This document shows positions 7,335 to 15,114 of a stretch of 64,000 bases of DNA, piece after piece. A program made the translations under genes and the position numbers. The stretch is from DASQZK01 sp963732905 (lineage in GTDB: Bacteria; Bacteroidota; Bacteroidia; Bacteroidales; GCA-2748055): assembly GCA_963732905.1 (NCBI GenBank), contig CAVTBM010000006.1, forward strand, positions 248,001 to 312,000, in the 5' to 3' direction. Positions within the stretch are counted from its first letter, which is position 1; each line of letters opens with the position of its first letter. The notes below the pieces were generated by a model. The model was not told the DNA's origin and did not search any database. It worked only from the letters and a program-made list of their open reading frames with translations.

Positions 7335-8489
7335 ATGAAAAGAAGAATTGCCATATTGGGATCAACCGGGTCTATCGGTACACAGGCTATTGACGTGATC
7401 GAAAATAATCCCGACCATTTCAGTGTGGAGGTTCTTACAGCTTACAACAATGCCGAATTACTGGTCAGACAGGCGGTCACTCTTGTGCCAAATTTCGTGG
7501 TCATCGGTAATGAGGAGAAATACGATTTCGTGAGAGAACAGTTGCAGAATTTTCCCATCAAAGTATTTGCCGGTCTGAAGTCTGTCGCAGATGTGGTGGA
7601 GATGGACAGCGTCGATATGGTTCTGACCGCCATGGTGGGATATGCCGGACTTCTTCCTACCCTTAATGCCATTAAAGCAGGAAAGGCTATAGCCCTTGCC
7701 AACAAGGAAACCATGGTGGTTGCCGGCGAGCTGGTAAATAAGCTGGCCCGGGAGAAAAATGTACCGGTCATTCCCGTAGACTCGGAACATTCGGCCATTT
7801 TCCAGTGCCTCAGAGGCGAAGCTCCGGAAAGCGTTCAGAAAATTATACTGACGGCTTCAGGCGGACCTTTTCGCGGTAAATCTCGGGAAGAACTGTCCAG
7901 GGTGACCCGGAAAGAGGCCCTGAATCATCCTAACTGGTGCATGGGCGATAAGATCACGATCGATTCGGCCAGCATGATGAACAAAGGACTGGAGGCTATC
8001 GAAGCCAGGTGGCTTTTCAACCTTCGCCCCGAACAAATCGACGTCGTGATTCATCCACAGTCGGTGATCCACTCTATGGTTGAATTCGTGGATGGCTCCG
8101 TTAAAGCCCAGATGGGAGTACCCGATATGAGATTACCCATTCAGTACGCAATGTCCTACCCCCACAGACTTAAATCCAATTTTCCGCGTTTGGAATTCAG
8201 CAGATTGTCAAATCTGACATTTGAATCACCCGATCTGAAAAAATTTCGTAACCTTGCAATTTCCTTGGAAGTCATGAAAAAAGGGGGTAACCAGCCTTGT
8301 GTTATGAATGCCGCCAATGAAGTGGTGGTGGATGCCTTCCTGAAAGAACACATAGGCTTCCTGGAAATGCCTGAAATAATCGAACAGGTTCTTGACAAAA
8401 CGGTTTTTATTAAAGATCCTTCGTATGAGGATTATTGTTCCTCGGACAGTGCAGCCCGGGAAATCGCGAAACAGTTAATAATGGTATAA
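7335..8489 (+). CDS. dxr: 1-deoxy-D-xylulose 5-phosphate reductoisomerase
   Basis: The 384-residue enzyme converts DXP to MEP with NADPH, the committed step of the non-mevalonate isoprenoid pathway. The NADPH site is GSTGSIGTQAIDVI, the metal and substrate region is VDSEHSAIFQCL, and the flexible-loop region starts ASGGPFRGKSREEL. The frame is open further upstream to 7317, but that would overlap the M23 stop region and add MCSEPT; the ATG at 7335 begins directly with MKRRIAILGSTGSIG, as in homologues. Its stop codon abuts the rseP start, implying translational coupling. Confidence 0.96.
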   Translation: MKRRIAILGSTGSIGTQAIDVIENNPDHFSVEVLTAYNNAELLVRQAVTLVPNFVVIGNEEKYDFVREQLQNFPIKVFAGLKSVADVVEMDSVDMVLTAMVGYAGLLPTLNAIKAGKAIALANKETMVVAGELVNKLAREKNVPVIPVDSEHSAIFQCLRGEAPESVQKIILTASGGPFRGKSREELSRVTRKEALNHPNWCMGDKITIDSASMMNKGLEAIEARWLFNLRPEQIDVVIHPQSVIHSMVEFVDGSVKAQMGVPDMRLPIQYAMSYPHRLKSNFPRLEFSRLSNLTFESPDLKKFRNLAISLEVMKKGGNQPCVMNAANEVVVDAFLKEHIGFLEMPEIIEQVLDKTVFIKDPSYEDYCSSDSAAREIAKQLIMV

Positions 8490-9812
8490 ATGGAAATACT
8501 TGTAAAGGCAGGACAATTTTTACTTAGCTTATCACTCCTTATTATTTTACATGAGTGCGGTCACTTCGTACTTGCTAAAATCTTCAAAACCCGCGTTGAA
8601 AAATTTTACCTTTTCTTCGACCCCTGGTTTTCCCTTTTTAAAAAGAAGATAGGCGAAACGGAATACGGCATCGGCTGGCTTCCCCTGGGTGGTTATGTTA
8701 AAATTTCGGGGATGATCGATGAATCAATGGACAAGGAACAGATGAAACAACCGCCACAGCCTTATGAATTCAGATCCAAACCCAGCTGGCAGAGACTCCT
8801 GATCATGCTGGGGGGCGTGCTGGTGAATTTTCTCTTCGCCATCGCCATATATGTGATGATGCTGCACCTCTGGGGTGAAACCTTCCTCCCCGTAAACAAC
8901 ATGACCTATGGCATCATGGTCGATTCCACCGGCGCAAACCTCGGACTCAAAAACGGCGATAAAATTCTATCGGTAGACGGCCAGCCTGTGGTGAACTACC
9001 GTTCCATCGTTCACGATATCGTGGTCAACGATGCGAAAACAATCCAGGTGGACCGGAACGGAAGGAAAATGGAAATCGAACTTCCCAAAAACGCCATCGC
9101 CACCCTGATCAAATCGGAATTGCCGATTTTGCCCCGCATGCCTTTTTATATCAGCGGTTTCAGCCCCGATTCCTCAGCTTATAATGCCGGCCTCAGAACG
9201 GATGACAGGATTATTGCACTGAACAATTCGCCAACGAAATTCTTCGACCAGTTTAAGTCCGAAATAAAAAACTACAAGGACCAGAAAGTTCCCATCACCG
9301 TGGTCAGAGACAGTACCGATACACTGAATTTTACCGTCCCCGTCACCGACAAAGCAACTATTGGCGTGATGGCCGACCTGGATATGAGCAAGTTCTTTAA
9401 CCTGGAAGAAAAACATTATACGCTGGCGCAGTCGGTTCCTGCAGGCATCAAGAAAGGCTACGACATGGCCTCCAGCTACCTGAAGCAGTTAAAACTACTT
9501 TTTAAACCGGAAACAAAAGCCTACGAGGAAATCGGCGGATTTATCAAAATCGGCAGCATCTTTCCCGGGGTATGGAACTGGCAGGCATTCTGGAATATGA
9601 CGGCCTTTCTCTCGCTTATCCTGGCTATCATGAACATCCTGCCCATACCTGCCCTCGACGGAGGCCATGTGACCTTCCTGCTGTATGAGATCGTCACAGG
9701 CCGGAAACCCGGGGATAAATTCCTGGAATATGCACAGATCGTGGGAATGATTATTCTCTTTTCCCTCCTGATCTATGCCAATGGAAATGATATTATCGGA
9801 CTTTTTAAATAA
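8490..9812 (+). CDS. rseP: RIP metalloprotease RseP (site-2 protease)
   Basis: The 440-residue inner-membrane zinc protease should cut anti-sigma factors or signal-peptide remnants within the membrane. The active-site helix carries HECGH near residues 21-25. A PDZ tandem lies in the middle (about 130-290), and the third-ligand motif NILPIPALDGGH is in the C-terminal membrane part. Length fits the family. The ATG follows the dxr TAA with no gap. The dxr-rseP pair is a very common arrangement in bacteria. Confidence 0.95.
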   Translation: MEILVKAGQFLLSLSLLIILHECGHFVLAKIFKTRVEKFYLFFDPWFSLFKKKIGETEYGIGWLPLGGYVKISGMIDESMDKEQMKQPPQPYEFRSKPSWQRLLIMLGGVLVNFLFAIAIYVMMLHLWGETFLPVNNMTYGIMVDSTGANLGLKNGDKILSVDGQPVVNYRSIVHDIVVNDAKTIQVDRNGRKMEIELPKNAIATLIKSELPILPRMPFYISGFSPDSSAYNAGLRTDDRIIALNNSPTKFFDQFKSEIKNYKDQKVPITVVRDSTDTLNFTVPVTDKATIGVMADLDMSKFFNLEEKHYTLAQSVPAGIKKGYDMASSYLKQLKLLFKPETKAYEEIGGFIKIGSIFPGVWNWQAFWNMTAFLSLILAIMNILPIPALDGGHVTFLLYEIVTGRKPGDKFLEYAQIVGMIILFSLLIYANGNDIIGLFK

Positions 9813-9847
9813 TATTTACAGAAATCATTTGCTTTTGGTTTTTTTTC

Positions 9848-9855
9848 TAACTTTG
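9848..9855 (+). promoter_or_regulatory. -7 box for tatA
   Basis: TAACTTTG matches TAnnTTTG 29 bases upstream of the tatA ATG. TTTG motifs occur upstream but not at a spacing I would defend. Confidence 0.55.
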
Positions 9856-9883
9856 TACACATCAATTACCTAAAAAACAGAAT

Positions 9884-10090
9884 ATGGAATCTCTCGTAAT
9901 ACTTGGAATGTTCGGGCCTACTGAAATTATTATCATTGTCCTTATCGTGGTTCTCCTGTTTGGCGGACGTAAAATTCCCGAACTCATGAGAGGAATTGGA
10001 CAGGGAATGAAGGAATTCAAGAATGCCACTAAAGACGAACCCAAAAAAGAAGACAAGAAACCTGACTCTTCTGAAATTGATAAAGAATAA
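9884..10090 (+). CDS. tatA: Sec-independent protein translocase subunit TatA/TatE
   Basis: This 68-residue protein has the TatA plan: a short N-terminal hydrophobic helix starting with the FGPTEIIIIV region, the FGGRKIPELMRGIGQGMKEF amphipathic helix, and a charged, lysine-rich tail. It would form the pore-like part of the twin-arginine export system, which moves folded proteins across the inner membrane. No tatC is in the window. It has its own promoter and a strong terminator, so it looks monocistronic. Confidence 0.93.
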   Translation: MESLVILGMFGPTEIIIIVLIVVLLFGGRKIPELMRGIGQGMKEFKNATKDEPKKEDKKPDSSEIDKE

Positions 10091-10114
10091 ATCGCTTTAT
10101 GAAAACATTTCAGT

Positions 10115-10147
10115 AATGCCGCCCCCCCCAGGGCGGCATTTTTTTTT
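10115..10147 (+). terminator. Rho-independent terminator after tatA
   Basis: AATGCCGCCC and GGGCGGCATT form a 10-bp perfect stem around a short C-rich loop, followed by a run of T, 25 bases after the tatA stop. Confidence 0.92.
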
Positions 10148-10171
10148 GCTCCCGAATTCATGATTCATTTT

Positions 10172-10252
10172 CACCACAGATTACGCAGATTATCACAGAT
10201 TAGGTATCTGGCTTTTTCATGGACGTGAAGCATCATGTCTCAACGATTTTTC
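10172..10252 (+). repeat. composite intergenic repeat, copy 1
   Basis: It begins with the CACAGATTA-type tract (CACCACAGATTACGCAG), then a variant of the GGGTATCCGG box, and ends with the hairpin GACGTGA-agca-TCATGTC and CAACGATTTTTC. The same unit recurs at 13082, 13175, 20483, 38993-39505 and 51140-51502. Confidence 0.85.
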
Positions 10253-10750
10253 ATGATTCGATATTCATGATTCTTCTCCTCCCTTTCGCCTTTCGCCTTT
10301 TGCCTTTTGCCTTTCAAATGAAACCGGCGTTTATCGCATGCACGCCGAGGCGTGCGTCTACGATTTCGTATACCTGGTTTTGTCTGTTTTCACCCGGCTT
10401 CAAATTCATCATTCGATATTCAATATTCATTATTCATTATTCTTCTCCTCCCTTTTACCTTTCGCCTTTTGCCTTTTGCCTTTCGCCTTTCAAATGAAAC
10501 CGGCGTTTTCGCATGCACGCCGAGGCGTGCGTCTACGATTTCGTATACCTGGTTTTGTCTGTTTTCACCCGGCTTCAAATTCATCATTCGATATTCGCTA
10601 TTCATTATTCTTCTCTTCCCTTTCACCTTTCGCCTTTCGCCTTTCGCCTTTCGCCTTGTTTATTATTACCCGAGATTGTTGATTACTTCCGCTGACCACC
10701 GGTGAAAACGAAAGAGGAATACCCTATTTTCGTGAAAAGCTTTGTTTGAT
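10253..10750 (+). repeat. tandem ~175-bp duplication and TTTCGCC simple-sequence tracts
   Basis: Two near-identical ~106-bp blocks (10315-10421 and 10491-10596) are separated by ATTCATT- and TTTCGCC-type tracts. Each block carries a palindrome, GCACGCC-ga-GGCGTGC. Several frames stay open through this low-complexity sequence, but they give Phe/Leu/Pro/Ser-rich repeats and are not genes. No gene seen here. Confidence 0.8.
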
Positions 10751-11455
10751 ATGACATTCCTGCGACTTATTCTGATCGTTTTTGTTTCTTTTCATTTTGT
10801 TCCGGCAAACCCTTTTACAAGCCGGTTTTTTAAGACCACTGAGAATGCCGGCAAGTCAGGTTTTCCCGACCTTTACTATGAAATTCATATTGCCGAGCTG
10901 AACACCCAGACTTCCCTGAACCTTTACTACGATCTGAAAGTCCAGTATTACATCGATCTCTATCTCACCCAGAGAAAAGATCAGTTAAGGAATGTCTTCC
11001 GTCTTTCGGACCAATATTTTCCCATTTTTGAACATCAGTTAAAAATCCAGGGCATCCCTGAGGAAATCAAATACCTGCCTGTGATTGAATCAGGGCTTTC
11101 ACCATCGGCATGTTCATCTTCCTCGGCTGTCGGTTTATGGCAGTTCAAGGAGAAAACCGGCCGGTATTATGGCCTGCACATCGGGGAAGGATATGATGAA
11201 CGTAAGGATCCTGAATTATCCACAGTCGCAGCGTGCCGGTACCTGAAGGACCTGTACAATGAATTTTTTGACTGGAACCTGGCTCTTCTGGCTTACAATG
11301 CCGGTCCGGTAGCCGTCAGAAGTGCAGTGAAAATGGCCGGTCCAAATGCATCTCTTCATGATGTCCTCTCCTTTCTTCCCGAGCCGGCACAAAACTACCT
11401 GCCGGCCCTTTTTGCGGTGATTTACCTCTTTAATGATTACAATAGTCATTTTTAA
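10751..11455 (+). CDS. lytic transglycosylase (SLT domain, MltD-like)
   Basis: The 234-residue protein has an N-terminal signal peptide (to about residue 19) and an SLT domain. The catalytic Glu is E113 in PVIESGLSPSA, followed by SAVGLWQFKEKTGRYYGL, and AYNAG is at 181-185, the standard order for family 1 lytic transglycosylases that cleave peptidoglycan to anhydromuropeptides. It lacks C-terminal LysM repeats, so it is shorter than MltD. I place the start at ATG 10751, because it begins the signal peptide directly; the frame is open three codons earlier to a TTG. Confidence 0.88.
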   Translation: MTFLRLILIVFVSFHFVPANPFTSRFFKTTENAGKSGFPDLYYEIHIAELNTQTSLNLYYDLKVQYYIDLYLTQRKDQLRNVFRLSDQYFPIFEHQLKIQGIPEEIKYLPVIESGLSPSACSSSSAVGLWQFKEKTGRYYGLHIGEGYDERKDPELSTVAACRYLKDLYNEFFDWNLALLAYNAGPVAVRSAVKMAGPNASLHDVLSFLPEPAQNYLPALFAVIYLFNDYNSHF

Positions 11456-11603
11456 AGGTCCGATCTCCCGTTAAGGCATAGATTTTGTTAAAAAATCTGG
11501 GATTTATTAAAACCTTCAAACGTTAACCGGTCAATATCTGCCTGGGGCGGGAAGCTGACGTTATATTCATAATGTTCGGCTGGCTCTCTTCAGGCTTCAA
11601 AAC

Positions 11604-12617
11604 ATGCAAAATATGAAAGCTGTCAAACGAATGCTCCTGCTTTTCCTGGTCCTTGCCGGATTTCAGAGTTGCCAGAACATTAATAATCCAAAAGGAGGAT
11701 CCAACATTCTGCTGCCTAATATTACCGGACCGGCGGGTGAGGTGCTCGTTATTATGGATAATACCGACTGGAAAGGAAGTTCAGGAAATGCCCTGAGGGA
11801 AGCACTTGAACAGGAATACCCGGCATTGAACCAGCCTGAGCCTTTGTTTGATGTGATCCATATTACCCCGGAAGCTTTCGATAATATCTTCCAGAATCAC
11901 CGTACGATCATCATCGTTTCTGTCGGAGCAGAATTTAAAAAGGGAGAAATCGGTTATTTCGAGAACAAATGGGCCAAACCTCAGCTCATCATCCGGATAA
12001 ACGCACCCGACTCAAAAACCCTTGAAGGGGTTATTAAGGAGGAGAAGAACAGTATTGTTAACAATATCCAGGCTTACGACCGTAAAAGACTTGCCGACCT
12101 TTACAGGACCAGCAAAGATCCTCAGATCACCAGCCTGGTTTCCAAATTCAATATTACCCTGGCTATCCCCCGTGGATTCAATACCGATGTGGATACCAAA
12201 GATTTTGTCTCTCTCTCCATAGAGACCCCGAAAACCAGCGAGGTCATTTTCATTTACCAGTATCCTTACACCGGTCCCTCAGATCTTAAAACGGAAAATC
12301 TTATTAATAAACGAAATGAATTCCTCAAGAAATATACACAGGGCAGCCGGCCCGGATCGTACATGAGTACAGAAAAACTCTTTCCTCCTCTAGTCTACGA
12401 TATTACCCAAAATGGTGAGAAAATAGTGGAAATAAGAGGATTATGGGAACTTGAGAACGGATTTATGGGCGGACCTTTCATGAGCCATACCATCGTGGAC
12501 AAAAGTAGGAACATGATCGTCACCGTGGAAGGATATGTTTACAATCCCAACAATAAAAAAAGGAACCTGATGCGACATATCGAGGCGATAGTATATTCTA
12601 TGAAGTTGATAAATTAA
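11604..12617 (+). CDS. DUF4837-family lipoprotein
   Basis: The 337-residue protein has a lipoprotein signal with lipobox-like GFQSC (lipidated C23) and then the DUF4837 layout: GPAGEVLVIMDNTDWKG, EPLFDVIHITPEAF and a long C-terminal half ending AIVYSMKLI. DUF4837 proteins are envelope lipoproteins of unknown function largely confined to Bacteroidota. It lies 3 bases before the next gene and is likely cotranscribed with it. Confidence 0.8.
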   Translation: MQNMKAVKRMLLLFLVLAGFQSCQNINNPKGGSNILLPNITGPAGEVLVIMDNTDWKGSSGNALREALEQEYPALNQPEPLFDVIHITPEAFDNIFQNHRTIIIVSVGAEFKKGEIGYFENKWAKPQLIIRINAPDSKTLEGVIKEEKNSIVNNIQAYDRKRLADLYRTSKDPQITSLVSKFNITLAIPRGFNTDVDTKDFVSLSIETPKTSEVIFIYQYPYTGPSDLKTENLINKRNEFLKKYTQGSRPGSYMSTEKLFPPLVYDITQNGEKIVEIRGLWELENGFMGGPFMSHTIVDKSRNMIVTVEGYVYNPNNKKRNLMRHIEAIVYSMKLIN

Positions 12618-12620
12618 AAC

Positions 12621-12995
12621 ATGAGTTTCAGTTTAATTCCAAAACAGGACATTGAGAAGGCAAAGATCAATGAAGATATCATCCGTGAAACAGCGGAACA
12701 GGTAATCAAGGATTTTGCCGGTTTCGGTATGGATGTGAACTTTCCGCAGAACATCCATTATGCTTACGACGAATTATTCAGTGAACTGTCCGTTCACGTT
12801 GGTGAACTTCTGCATAATGATGTGGAAAAACTTTCTGCCCTTTTATACCATATCGATCTGGACGAATCCAAATTTACTGATGCATCTGTGCATTTTACCC
12901 ACCAGCATGAATGGCTGAGTGATATGATCCTTAACAGGGAATTTCTGAAGGTCCTGACCCGGCATTATTTTAAGGAACACCCGGAGAAACTCTAG
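12621..12995 (+). CDS. conserved hypothetical protein
   Basis: This 124-residue, mostly helical, acidic soluble protein has no signal peptide or membrane segment. Features include NFPQNIHYAYDELFSEL and a C-terminal HEWLSDMILNREFLKVLTRHYF. I do not recognise a named domain. The 3-base gap to the DUF4837 lipoprotein gene suggests a two-gene operon. Function unknown. Confidence 0.65.
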   Translation: MSFSLIPKQDIEKAKINEDIIRETAEQVIKDFAGFGMDVNFPQNIHYAYDELFSELSVHVGELLHNDVEKLSALLYHIDLDESKFTDASVHFTHQHEWLSDMILNREFLKVLTRHYFKEHPEKL

Positions 12996-13028
12996 GGGAC
13001 GGTTGAATCCGGGGCAGGAGTCTTTTTC

Positions 13029-13275
13029 ACCACAGATTACACAGATTAGCACAGATTAGGAATTACGAGACTTCACCACTTCACCACAGATTACGCAGAT
13101 TACACAGATTGGGTATCCGGTTTTTTCATAGACGTGAAGCATTACGTCTCAACGATTTGGTTTTTCATTCATTTTCACCACAGATTACACAGATTGTCAC
13201 AGATTATTAAAGATTATTAAAGTTGGGTATCCGGTGTTTTTATAGATGTGAAGCATCACGTCTCAACGATTTTTC
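13029..13275 (+). repeat. composite intergenic repeat, copies 2 and 3
   Basis: A lone CACAGATTA tract (13029-13060) is followed by two full units, 13082-13166 and 13175-13275. Hairpin arms are GACGTGA/TTACGTC in the first and GATGTGA/TCACGTC in the second; both still pair with G-U wobble. The second has an extra AGATTATTAA duplication. Confidence 0.85.
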
Positions 13276-13674
13276 ATTATTCATTATTCATTATTCATTA
13301 TTCATTATTCTTCTCCTCCCTTTCGCCTTTTGCCTTTCGCCTTTCGCCTTTCGCCTTTTCGCCTTTCGCCTTTTGCCTTTCGCCTTTCGCCTTTCTTCTA
13401 TTTATTCTTTTACCCGGCACCTTCTTCCCCTCGCTCACCCCTTAGTCCCCTAAAAGGGGAAACCCGGCCCACCGTAGCATTTACTAAATCCTTCTCCCGT
13501 CTCCGAATCATTCGACATTCTCACTCAATCCCTTAATCCCTCAATCACTCAATCCCTCTCTTTTACTTCTTTCCCTTCTTCAAGATTCGATATTCATTAT
13601 TCTTCTCTTCCCTTTCTCCTTTCGCCTTTCGCCTTTCGCCTTTCGCCTTTCCGCATCCCGTCTCCATACCTTCT
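13276..13674 (+). repeat. ATTCATT, TTTCGCC and CTCAATCCCT tracts with a ~120-bp shared module
   Basis: Downstream of repeat copy 3 are an ATTCATT tract, a TTTCGCC tract, then a module at 13391-13510 that recurs inverted at 20215-20333 and contains a hairpin around CCCCTaaaAGGGG. CTCAATCCCT-type repeats and a second TTTCGCC tract follow. Open frames here are low-complexity. No gene seen. Confidence 0.75.
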
Positions 13675-14772
13675 TCACCCCACCGTCTCATATTTCTGGT
13701 TCCGGTACCGCGGAATAAATCCGGCTTCCCTGATGGCACGTGTGATGCCTGCCTGATCGGTATGCCATGACGCACCGGCAGCAGATACTACATTCTCTTC
13801 GATCATGATGGAACCCATATCATCGGCTCCGGCATGAAGGCACACCTGGGCGGCCGGTATTCCAACCGTAAGCCAGGACGCCTGAATATGGTCTATATTA
13901 GAAAGGATGATCCTGCTGATGGCGATGATCCTGAGGTAAGCAGAACTCAGATTGTGGTAGTCACCCGGATAAATCTCTTTCAACTGGGTATTTTCAGCCT
14001 GGAACGGCCAGGGTATAAAGGTAATAAAGCCGTAATGCCCCACAGGTTTCTCTGCCTGCAGATCCCTGAGTTTGAGCAGGTGTTCTATCTGCTGATCATC
14101 CGTCTCCAGGTGTCCGTACATCATGGTAGCCGATGTCGGAAGATTGAGTTTATGGGCCACACGCATCACATCCAGCCAGGCATCCGAACCGCACTTGCCG
14201 GCTGAGATTTTTTTCCTCACATCATCGCAGAGGATCTCGGCACCGGCGCCGGGAAGACTGTCCATCCCGCTTTTCATGAGCATCTCCAGTACCTCCCGGT
14301 AGGCTTTTCGTGACCGTCTGGCCAGGTAATGGATCTCAGGAGGACCAAGGGCATGGAGCTTTAATCCGGGATATTTATTTTTTAGTTTTGAAAAAAGATC
14401 GGTGTAGAAATCAATGCCAAGGGAAGGATGAAGCCCCCCCTGAAGTAGCAATTGGTTGCCTCCCAGCCGAAACAGTTCATCAATCTTACGGTCGTATTCA
14501 TCCTCCGATGTTATATAAGCATCAGGGTCTGACGGGATGCGATAGAAATTACAGAACTTACAGCGCGAGGAACATACATTGGTGATGTTCACATTCCTGT
14601 CGATGATCCATCCAACCTCATTTCCGGGAACTTTGATTTTCCTGATCTCATCCCCCAGCCACATTATTTCAGCCAGGGAAAGAGAACGATAAAGATGGAG
14701 TGCTTCCTCTTTACTCAGAAATTCCAGGCTGAGTGCTTTTTCTATGGTCCTGTCTGTATTCATATCCTTCAT
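13675..14772 (-). CDS. mqnC: cyclic dehypoxanthinyl futalosine synthase (radical SAM)
   Basis: The 365-residue radical SAM enzyme should cyclise dehypoxanthine futalosine in the futalosine route to menaquinone. The CxxxCxxC cluster motif is C67, C71 and C74 (CSSRCKFC). Family sequence includes NITNVCSSRCKFCNF, LLQGGLHP, LPGAGAEIL and TATMMYGHLET, the last typical of the MqnC/MqnE group. NQLLLQGGLHPSLGIDFY and WLTVGIPAAQV favour MqnC over MqnE. It is the only menaquinone gene here, and its presence implies the futalosine rather than the classical Men pathway. Two Met codons (residues 1 and 4) are possible starts. Confidence 0.9.
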   Translation of the reverse strand: MKDMNTDRTIEKALSLEFLSKEEALHLYRSLSLAEIMWLGDEIRKIKVPGNEVGWIIDRNVNITNVCSSRCKFCNFYRIPSDPDAYITSEDEYDRKIDELFRLGGNQLLLQGGLHPSLGIDFYTDLFSKLKNKYPGLKLHALGPPEIHYLARRSRKAYREVLEMLMKSGMDSLPGAGAEILCDDVRKKISAGKCGSDAWLDVMRVAHKLNLPTSATMMYGHLETDDQQIEHLLKLRDLQAEKPVGHYGFITFIPWPFQAENTQLKEIYPGDYHNLSSAYLRIIAISRIILSNIDHIQASWLTVGIPAAQVCLHAGADDMGSIMIEENVVSAAGASWHTDQAGITRAIREAGFIPRYRNQKYETVG

Positions 14773-14892
14773 AATGTATCCAAAAGTAATAAAAATCTGA
14801 TGGTATTTTCAGCCATTCATCTTCATAAACCATTTCTCTTCCTTTCCTTCCTGAACCTTCAGCCTGCCATCTCCTAATCCAATAAATTCTCC

Positions 14893-14900
14893 TATCTTTG
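14893..14900 (+). promoter_or_regulatory. -7 box upstream of the pepA leader
   Basis: TATCTTTG matches TAnnTTTG. Transcription would start near 14906-14910, just before the first arm of the putative leader structure. Confidence 0.5.
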
Positions 14901-14906
14901 TATAAG

Positions 14907-15114
14907 AAAGCACCGGATCCGTCAGCGGTAAAAGTTACCGTGGGAAAGATACCTTATTCTTCCCTTCCCTCACCTTCCCGGTACAGGCAGGAACTGAAGG
15001 TTGAATAAGAGGAGTCACAGGCTGAAGTGCAACAAGCCCGGTGCATAAAAACCACGGGAGAAGCTGCTTAAGGAAAGACTTCCTGAGCCGTCCACTTCCT
15101 GTTACTAAAGAATC
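14907..15114 (+). ncRNA. candidate structured leader RNA upstream of pepA
   Basis: The leader contains nested and competing complementary segments. GCACCGG (14910-14916) pairs with CCGGTGC (15038-15044). CGGTAA-aag-TTACCG (14926-14940) is a local hairpin. CTTATTC (14953-14959) pairs with GAATAAG (15003-15009), and inside it ACCTTC (14972-14977) pairs with GAAGGT (14996-15001). CCGTGG (14938-14943) can instead pair with CCACGG (15052-15057), disrupting the first hairpin. Together these could form a multi-branched element with a switch. I could not match it to a known riboswitch class. Short complementary pieces can arise by chance. Confidence 0.35.

Noticed and set aside
10338..10705. Overlapping open frames of 90-117 codons in the TTTCGCC tract zone
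   Set aside because: They encode Phe/Leu/Pro/Ser-rich tandem repeats and follow the periodicity of simple repeats. The same pattern occurs at 13223-13536 and 50942-51635.
14907..15114. Known riboswitch classes (cobalamin, TPP, SAM, c-di-GMP) in the pepA leader
   Set aside because: None of the conserved boxes of these classes is present, so no class was assigned.
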